A model generated the notes under the pieces. It ran no database searches, was not told where the DNA came from, and was given only the letters and a program-made list of their open reading frames with translations. The position numbers and the translations under genes are program-made. Of a DNA stretch of 64,000 bases, positions 18,515 to 27,478 are shown piece after piece; position 1 is the first letter of the stretch, and the number at the start of each line of letters is the position of its first letter. This stretch comes from Microvirga puerhi (GTDB lineage Bacteria; Pseudomonadota; Alphaproteobacteria; Rhizobiales; Beijerinckiaceae): contig NZ_JAIRBM010000003.1 of NCBI RefSeq assembly GCF_020089865.1, positions 62,001-126,000 on the forward strand, in the 5' to 3' direction.

Positions 18515-18542
18515 CTTTATGGGATTTTTATATGACTGTGCC
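18515..18542 (+). promoter_or_regulatory. Second KdpE-box-like direct repeat facing the kup unit
   Basis: The plus strand reads CTTTATGGGATTTTTATAT, one mismatch from the minus-strand copy, then GAC and TGTGCCG. Half sites TTTATG (18516-18521) and TTTATA (18527-18532) keep the 11-base pitch. It lies about 95 bases before the gene at 18635. A further TTTATATACGCC follows at 18558. Confidence 0.55.
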
Positions 18543-18634
18543 GGCGTGCTCATAGCATTTATATACGCCGGTCTTTACCTGGAACGGCAGCGCCGAAGCG
18601 GTGAGCTCGAAAGCGGCCTGCCGGTCGTTCAGCA

Positions 18635-19129
18635 ATGTCTCGTGCAGGCGGGACAAGATTCATGTGGCCGAAACAGAACCAGATTCGTGAACTTGAGATC
18701 GTCCTGGCAAGAATCCAGGCTGCTTCGGCGATCGACGATGGTCTGGCGAGGGACGTCATGACTCATGCCTGTCCACGGCTGGCTATTGCCCTGCGGCCGA
18801 GCTTGGAAGCAACGCGGCTGATCGATGCGGAGGCATGGGTTGATCTTGGCTTCTGGCTTATCAGCTGGGAGCTGCCCGACTGGGTCATTCACCGTCTCTC
18901 GTGCGATGATCGCGGCTGGAGCTGTACGATCTGTATCCGAGGTCTAGCGATCAACTGGGTCGAGGATTTTGCCGAGTTTCAGCATCACAGTCCGGCGCTC
19001 GCCATCCTTGGCGCGTTCGTTCAGGCGCAAATTCTGAAGGTTCAAGGAGAGGCCCCGAGCAACGTCACGCCTTTCAGGCGGCACGGGCATGTCGAAGCGG
19101 ACCTTCTGGAAAATAAGGCAGATCGATAA
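18635..19129 (+). CDS. Hypothetical protein coupled to kup
   Basis: A 164-residue protein (155 if ATG 18662 is used; neither has a strong Shine-Dalgarno sequence). It has no signal peptide or membrane helix. Residues 11-60 look helical (QIRELEIVLARIQAASAIDD), with a Trp-rich middle (AWVDLGFWLISWELPDWVIH) and two Cys in SCDDRGWSCTICIRG. I do not recognise the family. Its TAA stop abuts the ATG of kup (TAAATG), so the two are translationally coupled, suggesting a role in K+ uptake or its regulation. Confidence 0.6.
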   Translation: MSRAGGTRFMWPKQNQIRELEIVLARIQAASAIDDGLARDVMTHACPRLAIALRPSLEATRLIDAEAWVDLGFWLISWELPDWVIHRLSCDDRGWSCTICIRGLAINWVEDFAEFQHHSPALAILGAFVQAQILKVQGEAPSNVTPFRRHGHVEADLLENKADR

Positions 19130-21046
19130 ATGACCGTTCCGGCATCGAGCCGACCACATGTTTCGGAAGCTTCCGAGGTTCCGTCCGTACAAGCCTCCAA
19201 TTTTTGGATGCTGACCCTCGGCACCCTCGGCGTCGTTTACGGCGATATTGGAACGAGCCCTCTCTATGCCCTGAAGGAATCTCTCTCGGCGGCGGCAGGC
19301 GAAGGATTGCCTACGCGCGAGATGGTTTTCGGAATCACGTCGCTGATCATTTGGGCCCTGATCGTTATCGTCACGGTCAAATATGTGCTGTTCATTCTCC
19401 GAGCTGACAACAACGGCGAGGGCGGAACGCTGACTCTGATGGCGCTGGCGCAGCGCGCGATGGGTCACAACATCTTCCTTATCGCTTTGCTCGGGATGGT
19501 CGGTGCAGCCCTGTTCTATGGCGATGCGATCATTACTCCGGCCATTTCGGTCCTCTCGGCCGTCGAGGGATTGAACGTGGCAAGCCCATCCTTCGAGCAC
19601 TATGTTCTGCCGCTCAGCCTCCTGATCCTCATTGCGCTGTTCGCGGTGCAAAGCCACGGGACCGCGCGCGTCGCCGCCTGGTTTGGTCCGATCATGGTGG
19701 CGTGGTTCATGCTGCTCGCGCTCGGCGGGCTTCGTCACATCGCGGACGATCCGGGTATCCTGGCCGCCATCAGCCCGACTTACGGCATCACCTTTCTTGC
19801 CACGCATGGCACGGCCGGTCTGTTCGCTCTCGGGGCCGTATTCCTCGCGGTGACGGGAGCGGAGGCGCTCTACGCGGATATGGGGCACTTCGGACGCCGG
19901 CCCATTCAAATTGCATGGCTCGGCTTTGTCCTGCCGTGTCTTGCTTTGAATTATTTCGGTCAAGGCGCTCTTCTGCTGGCCGATCCGGCCAAGATCGAGA
20001 ATCCGTTTTTTCTGCTCTATCCGGATTGGGCATTGCTGCCGATGATCATCATGGCGACGGTGGCGACCATTATCGCGAGCCAGGCGGTGATCACGGGTGC
20101 GTTCTCAATCACCCAGCAGGCAATCCAGCTCGGGCTTCTCCCGCGTATGGAAATCCGTTGGACGTCCGAGACTGAAAAGGGGCAGATCTACATGCCGAAG
20201 GTGAACTGGCTGCTCCTGGTGGCGGTTCTGTTCCTTGTGATCAGCTTCAAGAGCTCGAGCGCCCTGTCTCACGCTTATGGTCTCGCCGTGACGGGAACGA
20301 TGGTGGTCACGGCCATCATGGCGTTCTTCGTGGTCCGATATTTCTGGAACTGGTCGCTCTGGACCTCAGTCGCCGTGGTCGCGCCGTTCTTGATCGTGGA
20401 CACGATCTTTCTCGCCGCCAATGCTCTCAAGATCCCGCAAGGTGGCTGGATGCCTCTTCTCGTCGGTGGGCTGCTGGTGATGATCATGATGATCTGGCGG
20501 CGTGGCACCCGCATCCTCTTCGAAAAAACCCGTAAGAACGATGTCCCTGTGATCGACCTCATCGGCATGCTTGGAAAGAGCCAGCCCTACCGGGTGAGGG
20601 GAACTGCCGTGTTTCTCACGAGCGATCCCGACATGGCTCCCGCGGCTCTCCTGCATAACCTCAAGCACAACAAGGTGCTGCATGAGCAGAACGTGATCCT
20701 GACGATCAAGACGGAAGATGCGCCCCGTCTCAGCGACAGGGACCGTGTGCGGATCGAGTCCATCGGCGATTCGTTCTGGCGGGTCATCATGAGCTATGGC
20801 TACATGGAGACGCCGAACGTGCCGCGTGGCCTGGCGCTCCTGCGCAAGCAGGGCTTCAAGTTCGATATCATGGCGACGTCGTTCTTCGTCTCGCGGCGCT
20901 CGATCCGGCCTTCCGTCCATGGCGGCATGCCGCTCTGGCAGGACAAAATCTTCATCAGCCTTGCCAAATCGGCCAGCGATGCGACGGACTTCTTCCAGAT
21001 CCCGACCGGACGTGTTCTCGAAGTCGGGACGCAGGTGACGGTCTGA
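19130..21046 (+). CDS. kup: Kup-family potassium uptake permease
   Basis: Proton-coupled low-affinity K+ permease of the KUP/HAK family, 638 residues. The start region [26 protein letters not shown] near 25-50 is the diagnostic first-helix motif. [36 protein letters not shown] and [16 protein letters not shown] follow, with about twelve hydrophobic segments before the cytoplasmic C-terminus ([21 protein letters not shown]). It follows the hypothetical gene without a gap and diverges from the Kdp operon. The KdpE-like motif upstream suggests shared control. Confidence 0.95.
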   Translation: MTVPASSRPHVSEASEVPSVQASNFWMLTLGTLGVVYGDIGTSPLYALKESLSAAAGEGLPTREMVFGITSLIIWALIVIVTVKYVLFILRADNNGEGGTLTLMALAQRAMGHNIFLIALLGMVGAALFYGDAIITPAISVLSAVEGLNVASPSFEHYVLPLSLLILIALFAVQSHGTARVAAWFGPIMVAWFMLLALGGLRHIADDPGILAAISPTYGITFLATHGTAGLFALGAVFLAVTGAEALYADMGHFGRRPIQIAWLGFVLPCLALNYFGQGALLLADPAKIENPFFLLYPDWALLPMIIMATVATIIASQAVITGAFSITQQAIQLGLLPRMEIRWTSETEKGQIYMPKVNWLLLVAVLFLVISFKSSSALSHAYGLAVTGTMVVTAIMAFFVVRYFWNWSLWTSVAVVAPFLIVDTIFLAANALKIPQGGWMPLLVGGLLVMIMMIWRRGTRILFEKTRKNDVPVIDLIGMLGKSQPYRVRGTAVFLTSDPDMAPAALLHNLKHNKVLHEQNVILTIKTEDAPRLSDRDRVRIESIGDSFWRVIMSYGYMETPNVPRGLALLRKQGFKFDIMATSFFVSRRSIRPSVHGGMPLWQDKIFISLAKSASDATDFFQIPTGRVLEVGTQVTV

Positions 21047-21294
21047 GGCATCCGAGGACCCGCGAGAACCCGCTTCAAGCCCGGGGGAGGGGAGCGGTTT
21101 CGAATCTTGGCTCCGCCTGACATCTCTCGTGCGCCGGTGTTGGACCGCTCGGTGGGTCCTACATTACGCGACGACCGTCTCGTCCTGCAGGGAATGCAGG
21201 GTGCCCGCGACCGCGAAGGGCCTAGTCCTCTCGAAAGTCGTTTGATATGAGGCTGCCAGGGCAGGTCCGCTGCCGCTCGAGGATGGATGAGACC

Positions 21295-21897
21295 ATGGAC
21301 AAGTTCACTGTGCTGGAAAGCGTCGCGGCGCCGCTGCGGATCATCAATGTCGATACCGACATGATCATCCCCAAGCAGTACCTGAAGACGATCAAGCGCA
21401 CGGGGCTCGGCAAGGGGCTCTTTTCCGAGATGCGTTACCGCGAGGACGGCACCGAGAACCCGGATTTCGTCCTCAACCAGCCAGCATACCGCAAGGCGCA
21501 GGTCCTGGTGGCCGGCGACAATTTCGGCTGCGGCTCATCCCGCGAGCATGCTCCCTGGGCACTCCTCGATTTCGGGATTCGCTGCGTCATCTCCACGAGC
21601 TTCGCCGATATCTTCTATAACAACTGCTTCCAGAACGGCATTCTGCCGATCACCGTGAGCGCGGAAGACCTCGAAAAGCTCTTCGACGATGCCGAACGGG
21701 GCGCCAACGCGACGCTGACAGTCGATCTGGAAAACCAGGAAATCCGCGGCCCGGACGGCGGCAGGGTCAAGTTCGACATCGACCCCTTCCGCAAGCACTG
21801 CCTGCTCAACGGTCTCGACGGCATCGGCCTCACCATGGAGAAGGCTAAGACCATCGACACCTACGAGGAGAAGCTCGCCGAGCGCGCCTGGGCCTAA
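21295..21897 (+). CDS. leuD: 3-isopropylmalate dehydratase small subunit LeuD
   Basis: The 200-residue swivel-domain partner of Leu[32 protein letters not shown] and the loop [22 protein letters not shown] near 78-99 are diagnostic; [18 protein letters not shown] follows. ATG 21295 gives the canonical start; an in-frame ATG at 21247 would add 16 unmatched residues. The 248 bases separating it from kup show no clear terminator or leader hairpin. Confidence 0.96.
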   Translation: MDKFTVLESVAAPLRIINVDTDMIIPKQYLKTIKRTGLGKGLFSEMRYREDGTENPDFVLNQPAYRKAQVLVAGDNFGCGSSREHAPWALLDFGIRCVISTSFADIFYNNCFQNGILPITVSAEDLEKLFDDAERGANATLTVDLENQEIRGPDGGRVKFDIDPFRKHCLLNGLDGIGLTMEKAKTIDTYEEKLAERAWA

Positions 21898-22017
21898 GCA
21901 GAACCAGCCACTCTCGCGAAGAAGGGGCAATCCCAACCAGAGTCCGGTCCTTATGCGGCCGGGCTCGTCTGCCGCCGGTTGCCAAATATTAACCAAATTG
22001 CCAGCACATTGGGGGGC

Positions 22018-23208
22018 ATGACCCGTCTTTTTGCCCCCACGCTTCTCGCATTCCTCGGCTTGGCCGCGGCAACGCCGGCCCTCGCCCAGGCGGATTTCCG
22101 TTCCTGTCTATCGTCCCTGCGTGGTCAAGCTGCCGCCAAGGGCATTTCCGGCCAGGCTTTCGACCGGGCAACCAGCGGTCTTGCCCCGGACATGAGCGTT
22201 CTGCCACTCATGGACAATCAGCCCGAATTCAAGACGCCGATCTGGGATTATCTCTCAGCCCTTGTCGATGACGAGCGGGTGCAGGATGGCCGCGCCGCCA
22301 TGCGCCAGTGGGGGCAGGCCCTGGCTTCGGCGGAGTCGCGCTTCGGCGTCGATCGCTACGTGATCGCAGGCGTCTGGGGCGTAGAATCCAATTTCGGCAA
22401 GGATATCGGGGGGCGCCCCCTGGTGCAGTCGCTGGCGACGCTCGCCTGCTACGCTCCCCGCCGCCGCGAATACTTCACCGGCGAACTCATGGCGACGCTC
22501 AAGATCGTCCAGGACGGCGACATTGATCCGGCGAACCTGCGCGGCTCCTGGGCCGGGGCCTTCGGCCATACCCAGTTCATGCCCTCCACCTTCCAGCGGC
22601 TCGCGGTCGACGGCGATGGCGACGGACACCGGGACATCATGACATCGGTGCCGGACGCGGTCGCTTCGACGGCGAATTTCCTCAAGAAGGCAGGTTGGGT
22701 GAACGGCCTGCCCTGGGGTTACGAGGTTCAGCTCCCGGCCGGTTTCAATACCGGGCTTGCTGGACGCAAGAACAAGCGTCCGCTCTCCGCCTGGGCCGCG
22801 ATGGGGGTCCGGCACGTGGATGGCCGGCCACTGTCGGGAAATTATGCTGCAGGGATCATCGCCCCGGCGGGTCTCAACGGTCCGGCCTTCGTGGTGACCA
22901 AGAATTTCGATGCGGTCTATTCCTACAACGCGGCGGAATCCTATGGCCTCGCCATTGCGCTCCTCGGCGACCGTCTCAAGGGCCAGCCTGGCATCCGCAC
23001 GGCATGGCCGACGGACGATCCGCCCCTCTCTCGCGCGCAGCGCCGGGAGCTGCAGCGGCTCCTCGCCGCTCGCGGCTACGATGTCGGCGAGCCGGACGGC
23101 AAGATCGGTCAGAAGACCCGCGAGGCGATCAAGGATGTGGAGCGGCAGATCGGCATCGAGCAGCGCGGCCGCCCCGGTGCCAAAGTCCTGCAGGCCCTGG
23201 GAGGCTAG
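22018..23208 (+). CDS. Lytic murein transglycosylase (MltB/SLT_2 type) with PG-binding domain
   Basis: Periplasmic enzyme that cleaves the beta-1,4 glycan bond in peptidoglycan with 1,6-anhydro product formation. The 396-residue protein starts MTRLFAPTLLAFLGLAAAT with a cleavable signal ending ALAQA. The catalytic domain holds GVWGVESNFGKDIGGRPLVQ (catalytic Glu in the VESNFG motif), SWAGAFGHTQFMPSTFQRLA and DGDGDGHRDIMTS. The C-terminal 60 residues (LSRAQRRELQRLLAARGYDVGEPDGKIG) are a PG_binding_1 domain. ATG 22018 with GGGGGG just upstream is preferred over 21979. Its stop is nine bases before the next gene. Confidence 0.9.
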   Translation: MTRLFAPTLLAFLGLAAATPALAQADFRSCLSSLRGQAAAKGISGQAFDRATSGLAPDMSVLPLMDNQPEFKTPIWDYLSALVDDERVQDGRAAMRQWGQALASAESRFGVDRYVIAGVWGVESNFGKDIGGRPLVQSLATLACYAPRRREYFTGELMATLKIVQDGDIDPANLRGSWAGAFGHTQFMPSTFQRLAVDGDGDGHRDIMTSVPDAVASTANFLKKAGWVNGLPWGYEVQLPAGFNTGLAGRKNKRPLSAWAAMGVRHVDGRPLSGNYAAGIIAPAGLNGPAFVVTKNFDAVYSYNAAESYGLAIALLGDRLKGQPGIRTAWPTDDPPLSRAQRRELQRLLAARGYDVGEPDGKIGQKTREAIKDVERQIGIEQRGRPGAKVLQALGG

Positions 23209-23217
23209 GGACCTGTC

Positions 23218-23844
23218 ATGGCCTGGAACAGCTTTCTGCTCTTCGTTCCCGCCTGCTTTGCCCTGAACCTTGCGTTCGGGCCCAATAATCTCCTGTCTCT
23301 CACCTATGGGATGCGTAGCGGCGTTCGCATGGCGACGGCTGCTGCCGTCGGGCGCCTGGCAGCCTTCGCGCTGATGATCGCTGTGACGGCGTTCGGGCTC
23401 GGCGCGGTCCTCGCAGCGTCGGAATTTGCCTTCTCGGTCATCAAATGGGTGGGCGCAGCCTATCTGGTGTGGATCGGCGTTAAGGTATTCCGCTCGGCCG
23501 GGGAGACGTCCGGCGCGGCCGCCGATACGGCGTCTCGCCGAACACTCGCCCCGCTAATGGCCCAGGAATTTTGGACAGCACTCGGCAACCCCAAGGCGAT
23601 TCTGATCTTCACGGCCTTCTTCCCGCAATTTCTCGAACTTGAAGCCTATGGAACGAGCTTCGCGGTGATGGGGATAACATTCCTGAGCCTCGAGATCGTC
23701 GCGGTCCTTCTCTATGCCCTTCTGGGGCGCCGGCTCGGATCCCTGGCCCGGACGGGCCGGACGCTGGCTTGGTTCAACCGTCTCTCCGGGTCGATGATGA
23801 TCGGTTTCGGCATCGCCCTGGCCTTCACGAGGCGACCCGCCTGA
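23218..23844 (+). CDS. LysE/RhtB-family exporter
   Basis: A 208-residue membrane protein with about six helices. NLAFGPNNLLSLTYGMRSG near 18-36 is the LysE-family motif (usually GPGP in place of GPNN), and MAQEFWTALGNPKAILIFTAFFPQFL near 113-138 is the second family signature. Members export amino acids or derivatives; the substrate is not predictable. It follows the transglycosylase by nine bases, so the two may share a transcript. Confidence 0.85.
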   Translation: MAWNSFLLFVPACFALNLAFGPNNLLSLTYGMRSGVRMATAAAVGRLAAFALMIAVTAFGLGAVLAASEFAFSVIKWVGAAYLVWIGVKVFRSAGETSGAAADTASRRTLAPLMAQEFWTALGNPKAILIFTAFFPQFLELEAYGTSFAVMGITFLSLEIVAVLLYALLGRRLGSLARTGRTLAWFNRLSGSMMIGFGIALAFTRRPA

Positions 23845-23961
23845 CGTCATTTTCTGAAAGGCGCAGCTTCCATTCCTCAGCGTGAGCGTTACGTTCCCCT
23901 GACGGTCCTTGCGGGTGGGCAGGGGAAATTCAAAGTTTGACAAGGGGCAGCGGGAGGATCG

Positions 23962-24438
23962 ATGCGGCGTATAAGTTCCATCGTGTTGGCGACCCTGGTG
24001 GGCGCCGGCGGGGCGTGGGCTGCGGATCTGCCATCCAAATTCCATGCCAGAGGCGAACGCGGAGCCGCGACCCTGGTCTATGAAGCTTCGGAAGATCGCG
24101 GCCATCGCCTGCGGTTCACCTGCGATCGAACAACCGGCGCCATCGTCGTGCGTCCTGAGCTGGCTGTGACAGGTTTCAAGGCTGGCGATCCGACGGCCAT
24201 CACATTGTCGAGCAAAGGCGGGCGGAGCGTCATCGCCGCCACCGTTTCGCGGGATAGGCGCTCCGGTGAGATGATGGCGGCGGGAAAACTCTCGCGGCCG
24301 GGCGATCTCGTGCGGCTTCTCAACAGAGGCACGCGCCTCGAAGTCGACGTGTCCGATACATTCATGTCGGTGCGACTCAACCGGCGGACCCGCGCGGAAT
24401 TCGCGCAATTCCGCGCTCGCTGCCCATCCCTTCGCTAG
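23962..24438 (+). CDS. Hypothetical secreted protein
   Basis: A 158-residue protein with a signal peptide (MRRISSIVLATLVGAGGAWA, cleavage about residue 20-21). The mature part has two Cys (one in RLRFTCDRTTG, one in RARCPSLR at the very end), which could form a disulfide, and is beta-rich in appearance. I do not recognise the family. GGGAGG precedes the ATG. It is a single gene with no evident operon partner. Confidence 0.65.
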   Translation: MRRISSIVLATLVGAGGAWAADLPSKFHARGERGAATLVYEASEDRGHRLRFTCDRTTGAIVVRPELAVTGFKAGDPTAITLSSKGGRSVIAATVSRDRRSGEMMAAGKLSRPGDLVRLLNRGTRLEVDVSDTFMSVRLNRRTRAEFAQFRARCPSLR

Positions 24439-24590
24439 ATCCTTCTTCGCGAGAACGGCCCGGTTCGCGGTCAAAAAAGACAGCACGGACAAGGGTGATG
24501 ATCACACACAAGGGGGATCGGCTCTCGTTCGCCTAACGATCGCTGCGAAGGATGCTTGCCAAACCTGGGCCGGCAAGCCTAAACCCTCAC

Positions 24591-24678
24591 CGTCATTCTC
24601 AGGCATGGCCCTGTGAATCCACGCCTTCAACCACGGCGTGCTCAACGTGGATGGCCGGGCTCGGATCCGGTCATGACG
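24591..24678. repeat. Palindromic intergenic repeat, copy B
   Basis: An imperfect inverted repeat. The left arm starts CGTCATTCTC at 24591 and reaches ATCCACG; the right arm CGTGGATGGCCG begins at 24646 and ends TCATGACG at 24678. It shares the right-arm ends with the element at 727-811. It occupies the region just upstream of leuB, and the leuB frame happens to be open through it. Confidence 0.6.
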
Positions 24679-24704
24679 GCATGTCATCGGATCAGGGTTC
24701 TCTC

Positions 24705-25811
24705 ATGGCAACGCACAAGCTCCTCCTTCTCCCCGGCGACGGCATCGGTCCGGAAGTCATGCGCGAAGTCGAGAAGATTGTGCGCTGGTTCGCCAAGAAC
24801 GGCATCGGCTTCGAGACCGAGACGGATCTTGTCGGCGGCGCCGCCTACGACGCTCACGGCGCATCGATCTCCGAAGCTGCCATGGTGCGCGCGCAAGAGG
24901 CTGACGCGGTGCTTTTCGGCGCGGTCGGCGGCCCGAAATGGGACGGCGTTCCCTACGCGGTGCGGCCGGAAGCAGGCCTCCTGCGCTTGCGCAAGGATCT
25001 GGGCCTCTTCGCCAACCTGCGCCCGGCGATCTGCTATCCGGCGCTCGCTGACGCCTCGTCCCTCAAGCGCGAGGTGGTGGAAGGGCTCGACATCATGATC
25101 GTGCGCGAGCTCACCGGCGGCGTCTATTTCGGCGAGCCGAAGGAGATCGTGACCCTGGAGGACGGATCGCAACGCGCTGTCGATACGCAGCTCTACACCA
25201 CGGCGGAGATCGAGCGCATCGTGCGCGTCGCCTTCGACCTCGCCCGGAAGCGCCGCAACAAGGTCTCGTCCGCCGAGAAGAGCAACGTCATGAAGACCGG
25301 CGTGCTCTGGCGCCAGATCGTATCGCGGCTGCACAAGGCGGAGGGCTCCGACCTGCAGCTCGAACATGTCCTGGCCGACAATTGCGCCATGCAGCTCGTG
25401 CGCAACCCGAAGCAGTTCGACGTCATCGTCACCGACAACCTGTTCGGCGACATCCTGTCGGATATCGCCGCGATGCTGACCGGCTCGCTCGGCATGCTTC
25501 CCTCCGCGTCTCTCGGTGCGGAAGACCCGAAGACCGGCACCCGCAAGGCCCTCTACGAGCCAGTCCATGGTTCGGCGCCGGACATTGCCGGCAAGGGACT
25601 TGCCAATCCCATCGCGATGATCGGCTCCTTCGGCATGGCTCTGCGCTATTCCTTCGGTCTCATCGAGGCCGCGGATATGCTCGACAAGGCCATCGCCAAC
25701 GTGCTCGCTTCCGGCACGCGGACAAAGGACATCGCAGCTCCGGGTGCCAACGCTGTCGGCACCCAGGAGATCGGCGATGGGATCGTAAAGGAACTCAGCG
25801 CTCTCTCATGA
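24705..25811 (+). CDS. leuB: 3-isopropylmalate dehydrogenase LeuB
   Basis: NAD-dependent oxidative decarboxylation of 3-isopropylmalate to 2-oxoisocaproate. The 368-residue protein starts [39 protein letters not shown] (substrate-binding arginines), [15 protein letters not shown], the catalytic Lys-Asp set around [20 protein letters not shown], and [19 protein letters not shown] near 284-302 are all present. ATG 24705 gives the family start; the frame is open upstream only through the palindromic repeat. It is a stand-alone gene. Confidence 0.97.
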   Translation: MATHKLLLLPGDGIGPEVMREVEKIVRWFAKNGIGFETETDLVGGAAYDAHGASISEAAMVRAQEADAVLFGAVGGPKWDGVPYAVRPEAGLLRLRKDLGLFANLRPAICYPALADASSLKREVVEGLDIMIVRELTGGVYFGEPKEIVTLEDGSQRAVDTQLYTTAEIERIVRVAFDLARKRRNKVSSAEKSNVMKTGVLWRQIVSRLHKAEGSDLQLEHVLADNCAMQLVRNPKQFDVIVTDNLFGDILSDIAAMLTGSLGMLPSASLGAEDPKTGTRKALYEPVHGSAPDIAGKGLANPIAMIGSFGMALRYSFGLIEAADMLDKAIANVLASGTRTKDIAAPGANAVGTQEIGDGIVKELSALS

Positions 25812-25855
25812 GCGGACACATGCGGCGGCTGCGGGGTGATCTTCGCCCCCGGCCG

Positions 25856-26203
25856 TCAGCGAATCGAACCTGTCGATTCGACGTTTGGATTGAAATCGAG
25901 TGGTCCGAATGGATTCCGCGATCCGACGAAGGGACCGTTAAGGACCGGATCGGGTAGCACGCTGGCTCCGCCGAAGCGCTCGTTGTTCTGGCCGTAGGGT
26001 GGGTACAAGAGATAGGACTGCGTCTGGCCCTGGCCGGTATAGCCCGGGTTGATCGTATTCGGAGCGACCACATTCCCGGGGTCGAGGAAGCTGCGGGGCG
26101 TGACCCTGAACGTGAGGGGACGATTCCTGTTCTGCGCTTCCGCCGCGCCCGAGACGGCTACGGCGACGAGGGATGCCAAGCTCAAAACGACGAAGCGGCG
26201 CAT
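25856..26203 (-). CDS. Small secreted Pro/Asn/Gly-rich protein
   Basis: A 115-residue protein from ATG 26203 with a signal peptide (MRRFVVLSLASLVAVAVSGA, cleavage after AAEA). The mature chain is low in charge and rich in Pro, Asn and Gly, with TFRVTPRSFLDPGNVV, NPGYTGQGQTQSYLLYPPYG and a C-terminal LNGPFVGSRNPFGPLDF. No cysteines. I recognise the style of Methylobacteriaceae-type hypothetical exported proteins but know no function. Convergent with leuB. Confidence 0.62.
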   Translation of the reverse strand: MRRFVVLSLASLVAVAVSGAAEAQNRNRPLTFRVTPRSFLDPGNVVAPNTINPGYTGQGQTQSYLLYPPYGQNNERFGGASVLPDPVLNGPFVGSRNPFGPLDFNPNVESTGSIR

Positions 26204-26356
26204 CTTAGCCTCCAGCAAGAGCATTGAGGAAAGGCGCCGTTCCATCCCGCCTGCGCCTTTGTATGGAATCGGCGGACCTTGGAAAAAGTGCGCCGTTGCC
26301 TAAATTGTTCCGCTCTCCGGAGCGAGGCTTACGGATGACCTCAGAAAGGACGACGG

Positions 26357-27478
26357 TTGGATCGGCGCGACGATATTCCTGAGTTGCGAGGCAAGGATCG
26401 CCTCTCTGTCCTGGGCCGCGTTCCTCTCGTGGCCGAAACGCCGGAAGAGGGACTGGACGATCCGACGACTCCCGTTGCGCGCTTCTTCGTCCGCAACAAT
26501 GGCTTGTTGCCCGAGCCCGTGGAGGATCCGGAAACCTGGAGCATCATGGTCGACGGCGAGGTCGAACATCCGCTCCGTCTGACCCTGGCCGAATTGAAGA
26601 GCCGCTTCGCCGTCAAGACGTTCCGCATGGTGCTGGAATGTGGTGGGAACGGACGCTCCTTCTTCACCCCTGCGGCCGAGGGAAATGCCTGGACGAATGG
26701 CGGCGTCGGCTGCGCCGAATGGACAGGAATTTCCCTGGCCGACGTCCTGCGGGCCGCCGGGCCGAAGCCGTCTGCGGTCTATACCGCTCATTACGGGGCC
26801 GATCCCGATAAGTCTGGTAGCCGCGACGCCGCATCGATTTCCCGAGGGATGCGACTGGCAAAGGCGCTCGAAGAGCACACGCTTCTGGCCTTCGCCATGA
26901 ATGGGGAGCCGCTTCCTTTCCTCCATGGCGGGCCGCTGCGCCTCGTGGTGCCGGGTTGGCCTGGGTCGCTAAGCCAGAAATGGCTGACGCGGATCTGGAT
27001 CCGCGATCGGGAGCATGACGGCCCGGGCATGACCGGTCTGTCGTATCGCGTGCCCGTCGATCCGATCTCGCCAGGATCGTCCGTGGAGGGTATTCCGCTC
27101 CGCATTCTCGAGTCGATGCCAGTGCGCAGCATCGTCACCGCGCCGGCGGATGGCGCAACTTATCCAGCCGGGACGAGGCAGATCGCCATCCGTGGTGCTG
27201 CCTGGGCGGGAGACGATACGGTCGTGCGGGTCGCGCTCTCCGTTGACCGCGGGAAGACCTGGGTCGACGCAACTCTCGAACCCCTTTGCAACCGCTACGA
27301 TTGGGCGCGCTGGGCCGTGTCCCTCGCGGTCCCTGGGGATGGGGCATGCGAGATCTGGGCCCGGGCAACGGACGCGACGGGGCGGACGCAACCTCTTGCT
27401 CCGGAGAACTGGAATCCCAATGGCTACGGCTGCAACGCCGTGCACCGCGTAGCAATCACGGTCGGACCGGCGATTTGA
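26357..27478 (+). CDS. Sulfite-oxidase-type molybdopterin enzyme
   Basis: A 373-residue protein of the sulfite oxidase fold. The Mo-pterin domain contains FRMVLECGGNGRSFF with the molybdenum-ligating Cys95, then GGVGCAEWTGISLADVL, PLPFLHGGPLRLVVPGWPGS and KWLTRIWI. The dimerisation domain (about 260-373) has TYPAGTRQIAIRGAAWAGD, SVDRGKTW and GCNAVHRVAI. I see no Sec or Tat signal, unlike SorA or SorT. The start is TTG 26357, supported by AAAGGA seven bases upstream. No cytochrome partner gene is adjacent. Its 3' end overlaps the convergent gene by 23 bases. Confidence 0.85.
   Translation: MDRRDDIPELRGKDRLSVLGRVPLVAETPEEGLDDPTTPVARFFVRNNGLLPEPVEDPETWSIMVDGEVEHPLRLTLAELKSRFAVKTFRMVLECGGNGRSFFTPAAEGNAWTNGGVGCAEWTGISLADVLRAAGPKPSAVYTAHYGADPDKSGSRDAASISRGMRLAKALEEHTLLAFAMNGEPLPFLHGGPLRLVVPGWPGSLSQKWLTRIWIRDREHDGPGMTGLSYRVPVDPISPGSSVEGIPLRILESMPVRSIVTAPADGATYPAGTRQIAIRGAAWAGDDTVVRVALSVDRGKTWVDATLEPLCNRYDWARWAVSLAVPGDGACEIWARATDATGRTQPLAPENWNPNGYGCNAVHRVAITVGPAI

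Larger units (their letters stand above)
18178..18634. other. Divergent control region between the kdp and kup units
   Basis: These 457 bases carry no convincing gene; an open frame from 18384 overlaps the operator-like motifs and the next gene and has no recognisable domain. The region is more AT-rich than its surroundings near 18331-18349 and 18516-18563. It contains two divergent copies of a direct-repeat motif, listed separately, which are the best candidates for its function. Confidence 0.6.

Noticed and set aside
18384..18761. 125-residue frame with a hydrophobic stretch between kdp and kup
   Set aside because: It overlaps the KdpE-like motif at 18515-18542 and the better supported gene at 18635, has a Leu/Arg-rich tail and a poor ribosome-binding site. 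I keep the region as regulatory.
26335..26356. ATG at 26335 as start of the sulfite oxidase-like gene
   Set aside because: It is in another frame from the Mo-pterin domain; the in-frame TTG at 26357 has a good Shine-Dalgarno.
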